A stretch of DNA of 64,000 bases from Calendula officinalis. Its lineage: Eukaryota; Streptophyta; Magnoliopsida; Asterales; Asteraceae. The translations under genes and the position numbers were made by a program. Under the pieces are notes generated by a model, which was not told the origin of the DNA, did not search any database, and was given only the letters and a program-made list of their open reading frames with translations. The number at the start of each line of letters is the position of its first letter. The stretch's first letter is position 1. Shown here piece by piece: positions 47,724 to 59,356 of this stretch. The stretch covers positions 49,472,407-49,536,406 of the forward strand of contig OY970820.1 of NCBI GenBank assembly GCA_963853835.1. The letters run 5' to 3'.

Positions 47724-50133
47724 TTAATTAAATTTGGGAACCCAAGCTTGTTTTGTCTTGGGTTCATCCTTTGAAGAATAAGATTTTCGAACAGTGTAAG
47801 CTTTTGATGCAGGTTTGGTATTCAGTTGTTTATTGTTACTGTTGTTTGGTGTTATTTATTTTTGTTTATACCCATAATTTTAGGCTTTTGAATATTTTAC
47901 TACTGATGGACCAGTAGTATTTGGGTAATATGAGTTCTTAGGATGATCAGTAGTATTATAGTAAGTGTATCTGACAGCATTGTAATTAGGTTTAGTACCA
48001 GTAGTAAATCTTTGATTGTTACTACTGATGTTTGAAAAACTTGAATATTTAGAAAATTGATTAGGCTTTCGATTACTTTCAAAATAATGATTTCTTTTTG
48101 GGCTTCCATGCCTAATATTTTGGACAAATCTTTGCGCAGATCTTCCAAATTTAGAGACTTCAACATGTGGATTTTTAATTTGTTTAACTTCTGCAGTTTG
48201 TTTTAATTTCAATTCTTTTAACTTTTCCTTGTTTTCTTTGAATTCTTTAATTCTTTGCAGTTAATTGGATTGAAGTGACAATCCTTTGCTAAGTGATTAA
48301 CTTTGTTGCAAATTAAACAGGTTTATTTTGTTGTTTTAGCGCTTTCAGGTTTTCTTTGTTCTTTTAACTGATTTAGATTTCTTTGATTTCCCCTTTTATA
48401 ATAGTTGGTATATTTTCTGAATTATATTTGAGGGATTCAGTTTGACTTTGTGTGGTATGAAAACTTGTAGCAGTTGATTTAATTGTTTGTTCATCATCAG
48501 ATGAATCATTACTTGTTTCAGTTTGACTTTCTAATTTTAATTCATTTAAGATTCTTTCTGAACTAGACTTGAGTGGAGGAATAAAGTTTGTTGGAGGTGG
48601 GACTACATGATATCCAACACCATGAACAACTTTTTTAGTGGTTTGATTGCTGGTTAATTCATCAATTATTTTAGAACTTCTTTCAAATTTCTTAATGGTT
48701 GATTTATTTTGTTTAAATTCTAACTGACATTCTTCTAATTTGATTAAAGTTTCTTTTAATTTTAACTCAGCATGTTCTTTATCATATGTTGCTTGTAATA
48801 ATTCATCTTTTAGTTTTTTATCAGCTATTTTATAAATTTTAATTTGATTTTCTAAATCTGCAATGCAACCATTAAATTCAATTCTTCTATTTCTGTTAAA
48901 TATCATCTCATCAAGAGTTTCTTTATTATGTTTTTATAGTTCTTTATATGCTTTGATGCATTCAGGAGTGCAAGATTTGAATGTACCTCAGTAGTAGAAT
49001 GTGAAGGCCATGAGTGCTTGATTTTGAGCATGTTCTTCTGCTTGAAACCTCCAATCATAACCTTGTCCCTCTTGAGATACAAGAGCAGTTGAGTTTGATG
49101 TACTGTTCTTGTTGTAATTTGATCTTTGATCTTTGCTTGGACATTCTCTAGAAAACTGACCAAAATTACTACAGTTGTAGCACTTGACTTTGGTTTTGTC
49201 AAATCCAGCATGTTCACCTTTGTTGAAGTTCAAATTCTGTCTACCATTTCTTTTAAGAAATCTTTTGGTCTTTAAACTCAGCATTGCCATCTGCCACTTT
49301 ATATCCATCTCTTCCAGATCATCAGGATTGATTTGTTCCAAGTCTTCACTAATTAGTGCAGTGTGCACATGGTTAGTAAAGAATGATTATCATGCTATAT
49401 CTTCAGCTTCTTTAGAATTTCCATTTGTAGCATCCTGACTTGTACCTGTATTTGACACAAAAGCAGCATTGTTTGAAGGTAAAGTAGGAGTTTTCTGACT
49501 TACCTCAGATTCAAAGACTCGTAGTTCATTGTAAAGTTCAACAAGTTCTTTGTCTTCCAATGCATCTCCCTGTCTATATATCACAGTATACATAGACCAC
49601 TCTTCTCCAAGAGACCTGAGAAACTTTCTATTGACATCATCATTGTCTGGTTTAACTCCAACTTGATTGAGTTCACCAATACGTTTGTTGAATCGATCAA
49701 AAACTTGTGACAAGGATTCATTCTTCTGTCCTTTGAAGTTTTCAAAGTCTTGCTTCAAGACAGACTTCATGTTTCTTTTAGTACTTTTGGTACCAACAAA
49801 CCTTTTCTCCAGTGCCTGCCACAACTTCTTAGAATCATCGTATTCAACAAATAGATGTTGGTAGTCACTGGGAATAACAAGCAACAGGGTGCTCAAAGCT
49901 TTCAGTTCAATTCATATGTCTTTCTTCTCTTTGTCACACTTGAGTTTGTCTGATTCAGTTGATGAACTTGTGAGTTGAGTTTGTATGGTTTTGTTGCCTT
50001 CTAGAACAACTTCCCACATGGAATAATCAGTAATAAGCATGTACTGCTTAATTCTGTTTTTCCACATCCCAAAGTTGTTGGGAGTAAGAATTGGAATCTT
50101 GTTTGCCTGTGTGCTTTCATTGTTATCAGACAT
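47724..50133 (-). pseudogene. gag of Sirevirus C
   Basis: Starts MSDNNESTQANK at 50133. It retains the segment that A has lost (VVLEGNKTIQTQL onward), but a TGA interrupts near 49914 and another near 49390. The first zinc knuckle CYNCSNFGQFSREC (about 49175) has Q where the histidine of the CCHC motif is expected. The coiled coil lies at 48906-48700, then GVGYHVVPPP. The second knuckle region near 48310-48270 is shifted. The frame ends WVPKFN, TAA at 47724-47726, the same position as the gag end in A. Confidence 0.85.
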
Positions 50134-50203
50134 GATTAACAATTTTAGTTTTGAAAGTATGAAACTTTTTGATGTTCTTAATTCGTAGATCTAGAACCTT
50201 ATT

Positions 50204-50215
50204 GCTCTGATACCA
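50204..50215 (-). other. primer-binding site of element C (tRNA-iMet)
   Basis: Minus strand TGGTATCAGAGC, separated from the LTR end by AG as in element A. Confidence 0.92.
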
Positions 50216-50218
50216 CTT

Positions 50219-50687
50219 GTCAGGATCAAATAACTCAATAAGTTATTGAATCACAGATCTACTCAACAATAGAAGTTACAGCGGATTAACACTATGTTGA
50301 TTGAATAAGAACAATGAAAACTGGAAATTGAATAAGAATAAACAAGAACACAGTTTATCACAAAAAGCTTCAATGTATTAATATTAATCGATCAATACAC
50401 GTATGTTTACAATTCATAAGGAACTATATATAATAGTCCTTGAAGCCTAACATTTTACCCTAGTTATTCTAGGACTAGATTATAATCAAATTACAAAAAG
50501 ATTTAAATTCTAAACTAAATCTACTAGAATTTCGGACAAGATCAGCTTCATATATCGACATCAGTAGTAAACTTGATCATCAGTAGTAAGTCCAAGATCA
50601 GTAGTGTTTCTTGTAATTGTGCCCCATCAGTACTAAGTCTTCTTAAGTACCAACTGCAGCATCAGTTGTATCGTGTATATCCCAACA
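50219..50687 (-). repeat. 5' LTR of element C
   Basis: On plus it reads TGTCAGGATCA to TATCCCAACA, followed by the TSD GTTAG. It pairs with 39871-40340. Confidence 0.94.
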
Positions 50688-50692
50688 GTTAG

Positions 50693-51104
50693 TCCCGTAA
50701 TAAGTGAAATACAACACCTATACGCTTTCACTAACCAATTTAAAATTAATGGAGACACTCAACACTTTAAACTTTTCTTTATTAATGAATAATGATACAA
50801 TAAAGATGCAAGCAGTTTGCGGAATAACTAAGAACAAATCCTAACTAAACTGCTTGCATTTGATAGACAACAACATATATTATCTAAGACAGGTTTATGA
50901 TCAACAAATGATCAAGCACAAGACCAGACACTTTCGTTATACAGATTCAATTCTCGAATCAGGTAACTAGAGGTAACTGGTGGTTTACACTCTGCTCGAA
51001 GGAATAAAGTTCTGGAGTAATTTTAGCAGCGTGTAACTTTGTTGGGTGCACACAGAAATCGATCAATGGTTCAGCGTTTTGTCCTATGCGCTGAACCTGT
51101 TACA
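50693..51104 (-). repeat. 5' LTR of Sirevirus B (main part)
   Basis: When C and one TSD copy are removed, TGTTAG (39865-39870) joins TCCCGTAATAAG here. On the minus strand this gives a TGTAACAGG...GGGACTAACA repeat of about 418 bp beside B's PBS. No matching 3' LTR is found to the left of B, so the outer border is inferred from the TG/CA ends. The four bases CTAT follow before element G. Confidence 0.65.
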
Positions 51105-51108
51105 CTAT

Positions 51109-53736
51109 TGTAACATCCCAAAAATCAGAGGAAATTTATAAAAATTTAATCAATAAAATATTACATTTTTCCTCAAAAGTACAAGTAACTCAAATGTCCC
51201 AATTCATAAATAAAAATATAAAACCGTCTCGTGGTTTAAATGCGGAATAATTAAGGGTTTTAAAAACAAAACATGTTTGACTCAAAATAAATCTTTTAAC
51301 CCAAATCCATAAATATAAAAATAGAAACGCAGCTCATCAACCATTACACTTGTCTTTGCCCTTGCTAGTACCTGCGAAATGGGAGGGAGTGTTTGGGGTC
51401 AGCCACCGCTGAGTGAATAATCTCAAAATGTAAACAATCATAACATACAACACATGAGGGTACATCGGTGTACTCCTACTCAGAATCTACTCGATTAATT
51501 ACTCAGATTTATTCCTCAAATTTTATTACTCGGATTTTAATTTATATAGCGCGCTTGTGTGACTTGCGCCGAGAGATCAACCTCGACCCGCCTCACACTA
51601 CCTCAACACATGTACTCTTCGGTGTTGAGTCAAAACGTCTGACACCAGTACTCTTCGGTGTCAAGTCAAAACATATGACACTAGTGCTCTTCAGTGTCAA
51701 GTCAGATATATTATGTTTAATGTTTAACTCAAAACTCAAAACTCGGAAACTCAAAACTCAAAAACTCAAAACACAAGATAACTCAGATAAGTTTACAGCA
51801 GCACGGTACAACCCTATGTTGAGCTCAAATACCCAGACACTAATATCTTAGATCACTAGTAATTAAACAGATGCTCAGATACTCAGATAACAGATCAAAC
51901 TCAGATAACGATTATGGTGCAAGTAATGTAACACGTAAGTCATGCATGTACAACGTTAAACTGAATACACGGTGAGAATACTCACTTCGAATAACCGTAA
52001 GCTCCAAAATATCCTCGGTACAGAAGAGCGTCTCTAACATGTCCTAGAAGGTCTTACAAAGTACAAGGAATCTCGGGTTAGGAGTAGACTCAAAGGTTGA
52101 TTCAGCAGAAACTAAACAGCACTTAGCACTTTCGCGGGAACGGCTATAACTCTCAAACCGCTCACTACATAATTTAAGTGTGTCAAAAATAGACTCAAAC
52201 TCGAAGGCTAGATTCTGCTAGAAAATTCAGCATTAAGTTTAAAACCCGTTTTGAATCCCGACATCAAACCTTTTATTCCAAAGACACCCGACATTCCCGA
52301 AATTCACTTTTAGCCTCAGAACCATGTTTACCATTAATCTATTCTTTTATTTAAGAAAATTATTTGGTTTTAGGAAACCCAGAACCTTAAGATTCGGTTT
52401 CCGTTTCTCAGTTAAACAAAACGTTTAGCTATAATCAAGATGGTTTTTACCCAACCTGACACTCATAAATGCAGCCTTAAACCCGAAACACAACCCTATA
52501 AACCCACGAAAATAAAGACTCATAATTTCGTAAAACTATAATTTCTAAAACCCGAATTTCAACATAATCCAAAACACAATTTGAAGCAAAATCGGACGAC
52601 CATAACTTTCAACTCGGTACACGGAATGACACCAAATTTTCACAGCATATAGTATACATAAGACACTACAAACCGTCTATATAAAGTTCAGTCCGGTTCT
52701 GTCCCGAACGGTCCCGAAACAGGCCTGCAACAGGCAAATTCGTGCTGTATATCAGCACTGCAGACAGTTACAAAAAGGGTCGTATCTCACAAACCGTTAA
52801 CTCAATTAACGAGGAGTTAGCGGCCACGGAAAGCTACCTCAGAGTAATACAAATCTCTGTGAGGCGGCCCTTTCCTAAAACGGACTCCAAGGATGTCAAA
52901 AACAGCGCGCAAGACAACAAATCAAATCTGCCAGTATACTAAAATGATTTTTAAATAATTATGATAAAACCCGAAAAACATACGAACCAAACCCACCACA
53001 TTGCAGTATGCGCGAGAGAAAACCCTTGAGACTTTGTTGCGTTGACCAAAATTTCCAATTGAGAATTAATTCTCAAACATTTGGCTAAAGCATCTCAAAA
53101 TTGAGAACTCAATTTAAACGTCCAAAAGTCCAAGCACGTCAATTATTCCAAAACTCTTAAAACTCCACCGTCAACATTTCTTTACATGTGCACCGTCCGA
53201 AGTTTTTCTTCACTTGATGGACGAGAATCATATCGCAATGGGCGGCTGCATTCTCACGAGAACCAATAGGGTTTGTTTTGGATTTTTACCCTTTTCATTT
53301 AAGCATTCCCTAATGACTAATTAAGCCAGCCACTCTAAAGCCCGACAAATCTCTTTAGGCCAGCCCCTCAACTAAATCTCGATCTCTTTCTCTTTTGGCC
53401 CGACCCAAATACAACACGCCCAACTCTCGAAATATTAATCCGGTTGAAGCCCGAGACGCGCACACGAATAAACGACGTCTAACAAATTGTCGTCTAAAGC
53501 TTACGAGACGACTAACTTTTTATTAACTCTCTTGAATAAAAGATTGTAATAATTAATAAAAGTAAATAATAATTACTTCAATAATTGACTCTGACATGTC
53601 TAATTTAATTAACGTCTAATAATACGTGACGTCTTAACTATCAATTAAAAACGTCCAATAAAAAAAATTAATTATAAATAAAATAAAAACGTGATTGAAA
53701 TAATATTATTTAATGGCTACATTTTGGGGCGTTACA
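51109..53736 (-). repeat. 3' LTR of Tekay/Del-like element G
   Basis: A 2628-bp LTR, minus orientation: TGTAACGCCCCAAAATG at 53736 to GGGATGTTACA at 51109. It shares the conserved blocks of D and H: TTTATATA (51541-51548), the GGTGAG/CTCACT hairpin-donor (51971-51985) and acceptor GCAGGTACTAGC (51363-51374). It has its own 36-bp minisatellite. Short open frames inside it are not conserved. Confidence 0.88.
51612..51706 (-). repeat. 36-bp minisatellite in the G LTR
   Basis: About two and a half units of 36 bp (plus strand GTACTCTTCGGTGTTGAGTC in the first). The site corresponds to the minisatellites of LTRs D, H and I, but the unit sequence is unrelated. Confidence 0.8.
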
Positions 53737-54060
53737 ACTCAACTCCACTTGAAATAGACTTCGTCCCCGAAGTCATGGCTCGGAAGAAACTCAGGGTAGA
53801 TATTTCACGTCTCAATCAAAGGCTTGTCAACGACACACATCCGCAATAGGGGAAAATGACAAGGTTATAAGTAAAAGAAACTCGCCAGGGTAACCTACTC
53901 GATCAAAATAACTCGATCAAAATAACTCTGGTCGCATTTGCTCGTAAAAATCCTCCGTCTCTAGCGGCACAAAATGGTAAGGCTTAAGGAAAGAAAAATA
54001 AAAAAATCGGAATGCTCTCTAAGGATCTCGGATTATCCCAAAAAGAAAAGGACGTCGATA
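53737..54060 (-). mobile_element. interior of element G, 3' end
   Basis: The minus-strand vestigial pol C-terminus (DFGDEVYFKWS, stop) lies beside the LTR at 53737-53779, with the same GACTTCG hairpin as in D. The rest is conserved with D 13090-13325 (CCGAGATCCTTA, GTGTGTCGTTG). Noncoding. Interrupted by element E. Confidence 0.75.
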
Positions 54061-54065
54061 GTAAG
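54061..54065. repeat. target-site duplication of element E (left)
   Basis: GTAAG precedes E and recurs at 58856-58860. Confidence 0.95.
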
Positions 54066-54249
54066 TGTGTATGGTCAAATCCATACCTATTGTGTATGGT
54101 GCGTTTATTATTTATACAATCTTCATAATAAATAATTACAAGAGTTACTCCTTTGATTAGGAGAGAATATGGAAATACAGTAATGACAATAATTGACATA
54201 ATATGGAAATACAATAATCACAATAATAGACATTTAATTTCGGTTAATA
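54066..54249 (-). repeat. 3' LTR of element E
   Basis: 184 bp, one base shorter than its partner. The last codons of the pol frame run into it (stop at 54218). Confidence 0.94.
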
Positions 54250-57200
54250 CCCCCTTCAATCGAAAAGGTGGCGGACCAAGACGAAATATCGATCGGAACA
54301 TTTCAAATTGAGATCGTCGTAGACTTTTAGTGAAGATGTCCGCAACTTGAAGAGTGGTTGGAACAAACTTTGTAAAAAGTTTGTTGGAAGTAACTAGTTC
54401 CCGAATGAAGTGATAATCTAACTCAATATGTTTGGCCCGTTTGTGAGAGACAGGATTTTGAGTCATAAATAGAGCACTTTTATTGTCACAAAGTAGAGGG
54501 GGCCGCTTTGTTGATAATGCATGTAATTCTCGTAACAAATGAGTGATCCAAATAATTTCAGCAGCAGTGTTGGCCATAGCTCGATATTCCGATTCACAAC
54601 TAGATCGAGATATGGTTGGTTGTTTCTTAGCACTCCAAGAGATGAGATTTCCACCTAAGTATATCGAATAACCATAGGTGGAGCATCGTGTGTCAAGGCA
54701 GCGGGCCCAATCAGCATCAGAGTAACCTAGAATGTTGTTGTGAGTAGGACGATGATATGTGAGCCCAAAGGAAATTGTGCCTTTGACGTAACGAAGGATA
54801 CGTTTAACGGACGCATAATGATCGATTGTGGGAGTTTGCATGAATTGAGAGACTTGATTTACTGCGTATGACAAATCTGGTCCTGTGATCGTTAAATATT
54901 GAAAGGCACCAACCATAGAGCGATAGAGAGTCGGATCCGAGAAGGGTTGTCCATTAGTAGTAAAAGAAACATGTGGAGACAACGGTGTGGAGACTGGTTT
55001 GGCATCAAGTAGATTTGCCCGTTGAAGAATGTCGGTTGCATATTTGGATTGTGTAAGGAAAAGACCGTCATCTGTATATGCAACTTCAAGACCTAGAAAG
55101 TAGTTTAAATTTCCAAGATCTTTTATTGCAAACTCTTGATTGAGATGTTGAATGAATGTGGTGATGGCGGTTTCATCATTTCCTGTGAGAATGATGTCAT
55201 CAACGTAGACAAGAAGATACATGATGCATGATGAACTAGAATATGTAAACAGTGACGTGTCAGCACGACTACATATAAAACCATAAGAAAGGAGAAAAGT
55301 ACTCAACCGATGAAACCAAGCACGCGGTGCTTGTTTTAAACCATATAGAGCTTTGGATAATTTGCAAACATGTGACGGATATTTTGAATCAACAAAACCC
55401 GGTGGTTGTTCCATAAATACCGTTTCTTCTAAATCACCATTAAGAAACGCATTTTTTACATCGAGTTGATGCAATATCCACTTATTTAGAACGGATAGAG
55501 ATAGAACAACCCGAACGGTGGTGGCTTTGACAACAGGACTAAACGTGTGAGAATAGTCAAGACCCGGAATTTGAGTGTAGCCTTGAGCTACCAAGTGAGC
55601 TTTATAGCGGTCAATGGTGCCATTAGAGGTGTACTTGATACGATATACCCATTTGGAGCCAACAATGTTTGTGGAGGTGGGGCGAGGAACTAATGTCCAT
55701 GTATTATTTTGTTTAAGGGCTTTTAGTTCCTCGAGCATCGCCTCCATCCAGTTTGGATCTTTGGAAGCACTTTTGTATCCTCGTGGTTCGGTGGAGGAAG
55801 TTAAGGCTATATGGAGAGGGTGGGTGGTTAAAGATGCAAAATTGGCTACGTGTTTAGGTTTAACAATACCAGATTTAGATAGAGTTTGCATTGGATGGGA
55901 TGATGATGTGGTAGTGGTTTCTTGAGGCTTTTGGTAGTGAATATGAGTTTCGGTGGTTGGTGGAGAAAATGGTTGTAATGGAGTATCATGGGTCGTAATT
56001 TGAGAGGGTGGTGGGGCCTGATTTGTTTGATTTGGGCCGAAGGTATTGTGAGTTGGTAGTGGGTTTATATGTGAAGAATTTTGGGCCAAAGGGTTTTGTG
56101 AGGTATTTAAGGTTGGGCCGGTATTGGATAATGAGGTTGTAGTAGGCTGTATTTGAGGTGGTGATGGAATCGAGTTCATTGGCTTAGTAGGTAGTGGGTC
56201 CGTAGGTTGGGGTTGGGTTGTATTATTTGGTAGTTGGTTTATAGTGGTTGTATTTTGTGAAGTGTTTGTAGTTTGTGGGGCTGTGGCGGTTGGTACACAT
56301 AAAATACATGTGGGTGTAGGTTTGGGTGGAGTTGGTTGGGTGGTGGTGTTGCACGTTTGAGGTGTTGAGGATGGTATATCATGCAAGAAAGTAATAAGAT
56401 CCAAATTTCGGATATTAGTCTCACAAGTGTTTCCACTAAATGGGAAAAAATGTTCATTGAAGCGAGCATGACGACTAATATATATGCGAGATGTGGTGGG
56501 ATCAAGACACCGGTAACCTTTATGTTGAGTGCTATATCCAATGAAGACACATGGAATACTTCGTGGAGCTAATTTGTGAGGAGAATAATCACGAAAGTAC
56601 GGGAACACTTGGCAACCGTATGCCCGAAAATTATCATAATTTGGATCTTGATTAAAGAGACCTTGAAAATGAGACTTGTTCTCCAATAATGTGGATGGTA
56701 ACCGGTTTATAATATAAGTATCGGATGAGAATGGATCAACCCAATAAGATGCGGGTATATGTGCATTAAAAAGCATAGCTAAACCGGTTTCCACAATATG
56801 TCGATGTTTACGTTCCACACGTCCGTTTTGTTGAGGAGTATGTGGACAAGAGAAACGGTGAAAAGTACCGTTATCTTCAAATATATTTCATACGGTATGA
56901 TTTACAAATTCGGTGCCTCCATCACTTTGAAATGTCTTGATTTTGCGAGAACATTGAGTTTGAACAAGGTTGATGAAAACGGGTAAAATTGTGTAAAAAC
57001 CCGTCTTTGTTTTAAGTGGATAAAACCAAGGGAACCTAGAATAATCATCAACAAAAACAACATAATATCGGTAACCATCTTTTGAACAAATAGGTGCGGG
57101 TCCCCATAAGTCACAATGTACCAAATCAAGTGGATGTAAGGAACGAGAATCATTAGGTTTAAATGGCAATCGTTTACTTTTAGCAAGTTGGCACAGAGTG

Positions 57201-58573
57201 CAAATAGTAGGTTTAGGTAATATAGAAGTAATAGATAAAGCTCCTAACTTATTCAAAAGTGAAATTACATCAAAAGACACATGACCCAAACGGGTGTGCC
57301 ATAATTCAAAAGACACTTTCTTGGATGTTTTTGTAGTAACCACAAAGGCTCGATGATTGTCTTCGAGAACATAAAGCCCTTGTTCACATTGTCCGCTAGC
57401 AAGGACCTTTTTGGTTTTCTGATCCTGAATATGAAAAAACAGTTGTGAAAATAAAACATCAATAGGGTAATCGGTTGTTAACTTGCTTACGGAAAGTAGT
57501 TTCTTATTAAGATTTGGAATGACAAGAACATTTTTTAATGGTATATGGTGGGATATATGATGGTGACCCATATGAGTTATGGGTAAAGTCTTACAATTTC
57601 CAAACAAAACATTAGAGGTACCTTTGTATGGAGCCGTGTGATTAATGGATTCACATGAGGGAGTCATGTGATCCGTAGCCCCCGAATCAACATGCCAATC
57701 GGGGTTGTTGTTGGTTACATGACATTGTGCATGAAATGCTTTTGCTAAAGATTCATCATTTGAGTTTGCTTGTGTGGCATATGATGAAAGATTTGGACAA
57801 GCGGAGGCATAGTGGCCATTAATACGACATAATTGACAATATGGTGATCGTCGATTTGTACCTCGACCCCGACCACGAACCGTATAACCTCGGTAATTTG
57901 AAGAACGACCCCGTCCATTTTGACTGCTTTGTTGGGCTTCAAATGCTGTTGGTGGGGTTGAAGAGCCATGAAGTGAAAGTAAAACCAATTCATGGCTTTC
58001 CGCTTGTGTTACCAAATCTTGGAATTTAGGAGCCGGTTTAGTAGCCCTTATAGCGGTAGAAAATGTTTCGTAAGAGGGAACCAAACCACAAAGAAATCAA
58101 TGTATCTTGTCAATTTCAACAACCGGTTGCCCGATGGCTGAAAGTTTATCACAAATAGATTTGAATTTCCGGCAAAACTCGGTGACAGTAGATGTACTTT
58201 TAGTCAATTGATGAAGAGAGTCCCGTAAAGAGTGAATACGTTCAACAGACATATTGCTATAAGCGGCCTCAAGAGCAACCCATATTTGATTGGCGGAGGT
58301 GAGACCTAGAACTTCGGCCGCTGATTCCTCCGTGAGTGATGATTGCAGCAGTATGATGGCTCGTTGAACTGTTTCAGACCACGTCAAGGCTACCAGGTTT
58401 GGAGCAGAATTACCGTCGACAACAATGGATGCCGGAGGTGCGACGGTGCTGCCATCAATATGCCCGATAAGTTTCTGGTATGTGAAAATCGGTAGCATAT
58501 GATTAATGGTCATCATGTGAAGCAATGTGTTCATTGATAACCTTGTTTCATCATTGGATGAAGAGGCTGCCAT
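54218..58573 (-). pseudogene. gag-pol polyprotein of element E, two nonsense codons
   Basis: One frame throughout, starting MAASSSNDE at 58573 and ending at 54218 (about 1450 codons), interrupted only by TGA at 58097-58099 and TGA at 56888-56890, with the frame continuing in both cases. Domains in order: gag with VERIHSLRDSLHQL; zinc knuckle CQLCRINGHYASAC (57797-57838); protease WHVDSGATDHMT (about 57690); HHCC LWHTRLGH and CTLCQLAKSKRLPF; integrase core VDDYSRFPWFYPL and SDGGTEF, then VERKHRHIVE after the second stop; RT with KAHLVAQGYTQ, LDVKNAFLNGDL and YVDDIILTG (55196-55207); RNase H SDADWAR, SCESEYRAM and VADIFTKSL. All catalytic motifs are visible. Both stops fit single transitions. 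Confidence 0.92.
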
Positions 58574-58661
58574 GGATGATTGTTGCCAGAAAAGAAATAA
58601 AAACAATTCGAGAGGTTTACCAGGAATGAGAAGAATTTGAATTAGAAAGAAATTTGTGAGG

Positions 58662-58670
58662 CTGATACCA
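58662..58670 (-). other. primer-binding site of element E
   Basis: TGGTATCAG directly follows the 5' LTR on the minus strand; a shorter initiator-Met match than in the other elements. Confidence 0.85.
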
Positions 58671-58855
58671 TGTGTATGGTCAAATCCATACCTATTGTGT
58701 ATGGTGCGTTTATTATTTATACAATCTTCATAATAAATAATTACAAGAGTTACTCCTTTGATTAGGAGAGAATATGGAAATACAGTAATGACAATAATTG
58801 ACATAATATGAAAATACAATAATCACAATAATAGACATTTAATTATCGGTTAATA
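58671..58855 (-). repeat. 5' LTR of element E
   Basis: 185 bp, TA...CA ends in element orientation, followed on the outside by GTAAG. Confidence 0.94.
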
Positions 58856-58860
58856 GTAAG

Positions 58861-59356
58861 TACAAAATAACTCCCGATACTCTGTTGAAGGCGTCTTCTT
58901 GCTCTCGTAGTCGGACATAGTTGCAACCAGCGGTTAACGTTGCGTTGAATTTCCAATTCCACTCCACTTGGAGATTTGTTACGGTTTTGTTTGTGGCGAC
59001 AGATGATCTCGGCGTAGTACTCGGTCGTCTAACCCGTGCTTGCAATCATACTCGGCCCTCTCACGGCGATAAAAATAAGGTTTTTTTATTTTTTATTTTT
59101 TTATTTTTTATTTATTTTTTTATGGGAAAAACTTTCTCGTATGGTAACAAGTCATTACTTTACCTAGTTTACACCCGAAAGATTTTTATTATTATCAATC
59201 TCCGCCAAGAATGATATCTCAAGGTCCTCTACTCAATGGGACATCAGTTTGTTTTAAAACAAAATAAACAATTTAGCGATTCGCACCACTATCAATCACT
59301 ACACAACAAGTTCATAATTCACGTAGATGTATTTTATCACACATAATCCCAGATAA
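58861..59356 (-). mobile_element. interior of element G, continued beyond E
   Basis: On the minus strand it is homologous to D 12610-13070 in the same order: the GTCCGACTACGAGAGCAAGA block, CTCCAAGTGGAGTTGG, CCCATTGAGTAGAGGACCTT and the GTGCGAATCGCTAAATTGTTT area. A TTTTTATTTT low-complexity run lies at 59085-59120. No coding frame. It is cut at 59356 by insertion of H, whose other end is outside the window. Confidence 0.7.

Larger units (their letters stand above)
39871..50687 (-). mobile_element. Sirevirus element C, complete, inserted in B's 5' LTR
   Basis: A 10817-bp minus-strand element with LTRs 50219-50687 (5') and 39871-40340 (3'), TSD GTTAG, PBS (50204-50215) and PPT (40341-40353). 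It is a sibling of A with the same gene order including the large extra ORF. By eye its two LTRs differ at roughly 25 of 470 sites, mostly transitions, so it is clearly older than E or D. The insertion point is 6 bp from the inner end of B's 5' LTR, beside its PBS. Confidence 0.95.
54066..58855 (-). mobile_element. Copia element E (Ale/Retrofit-like), complete and young
   Basis: A 4790-bp minus-strand element with short LTRs (58671-58855 and 54066-54249), TSD GTAAG, PBS TGGTATCAG at 58662-58670, and PPT TTGAAGGGGG at 54250-54259. In element orientation the LTR begins TATTAACCG and ends CATACACA, so the ends are TA...CA and not the usual TG...CA; such ends are known in some Copia elements. The two LTRs differ at about two positions. 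Small size, short LTRs and a single gag-pol frame suggest the Ale/Retrofit lineage, which is tentative. Confidence 0.93.

Noticed and set aside
54094..54214. Repeated short frame at both ends of element E
   Set aside because: It is simply the LTR read in one frame; the copies at 53984-54214 and 58097-58819 share it because LTRs are identical.
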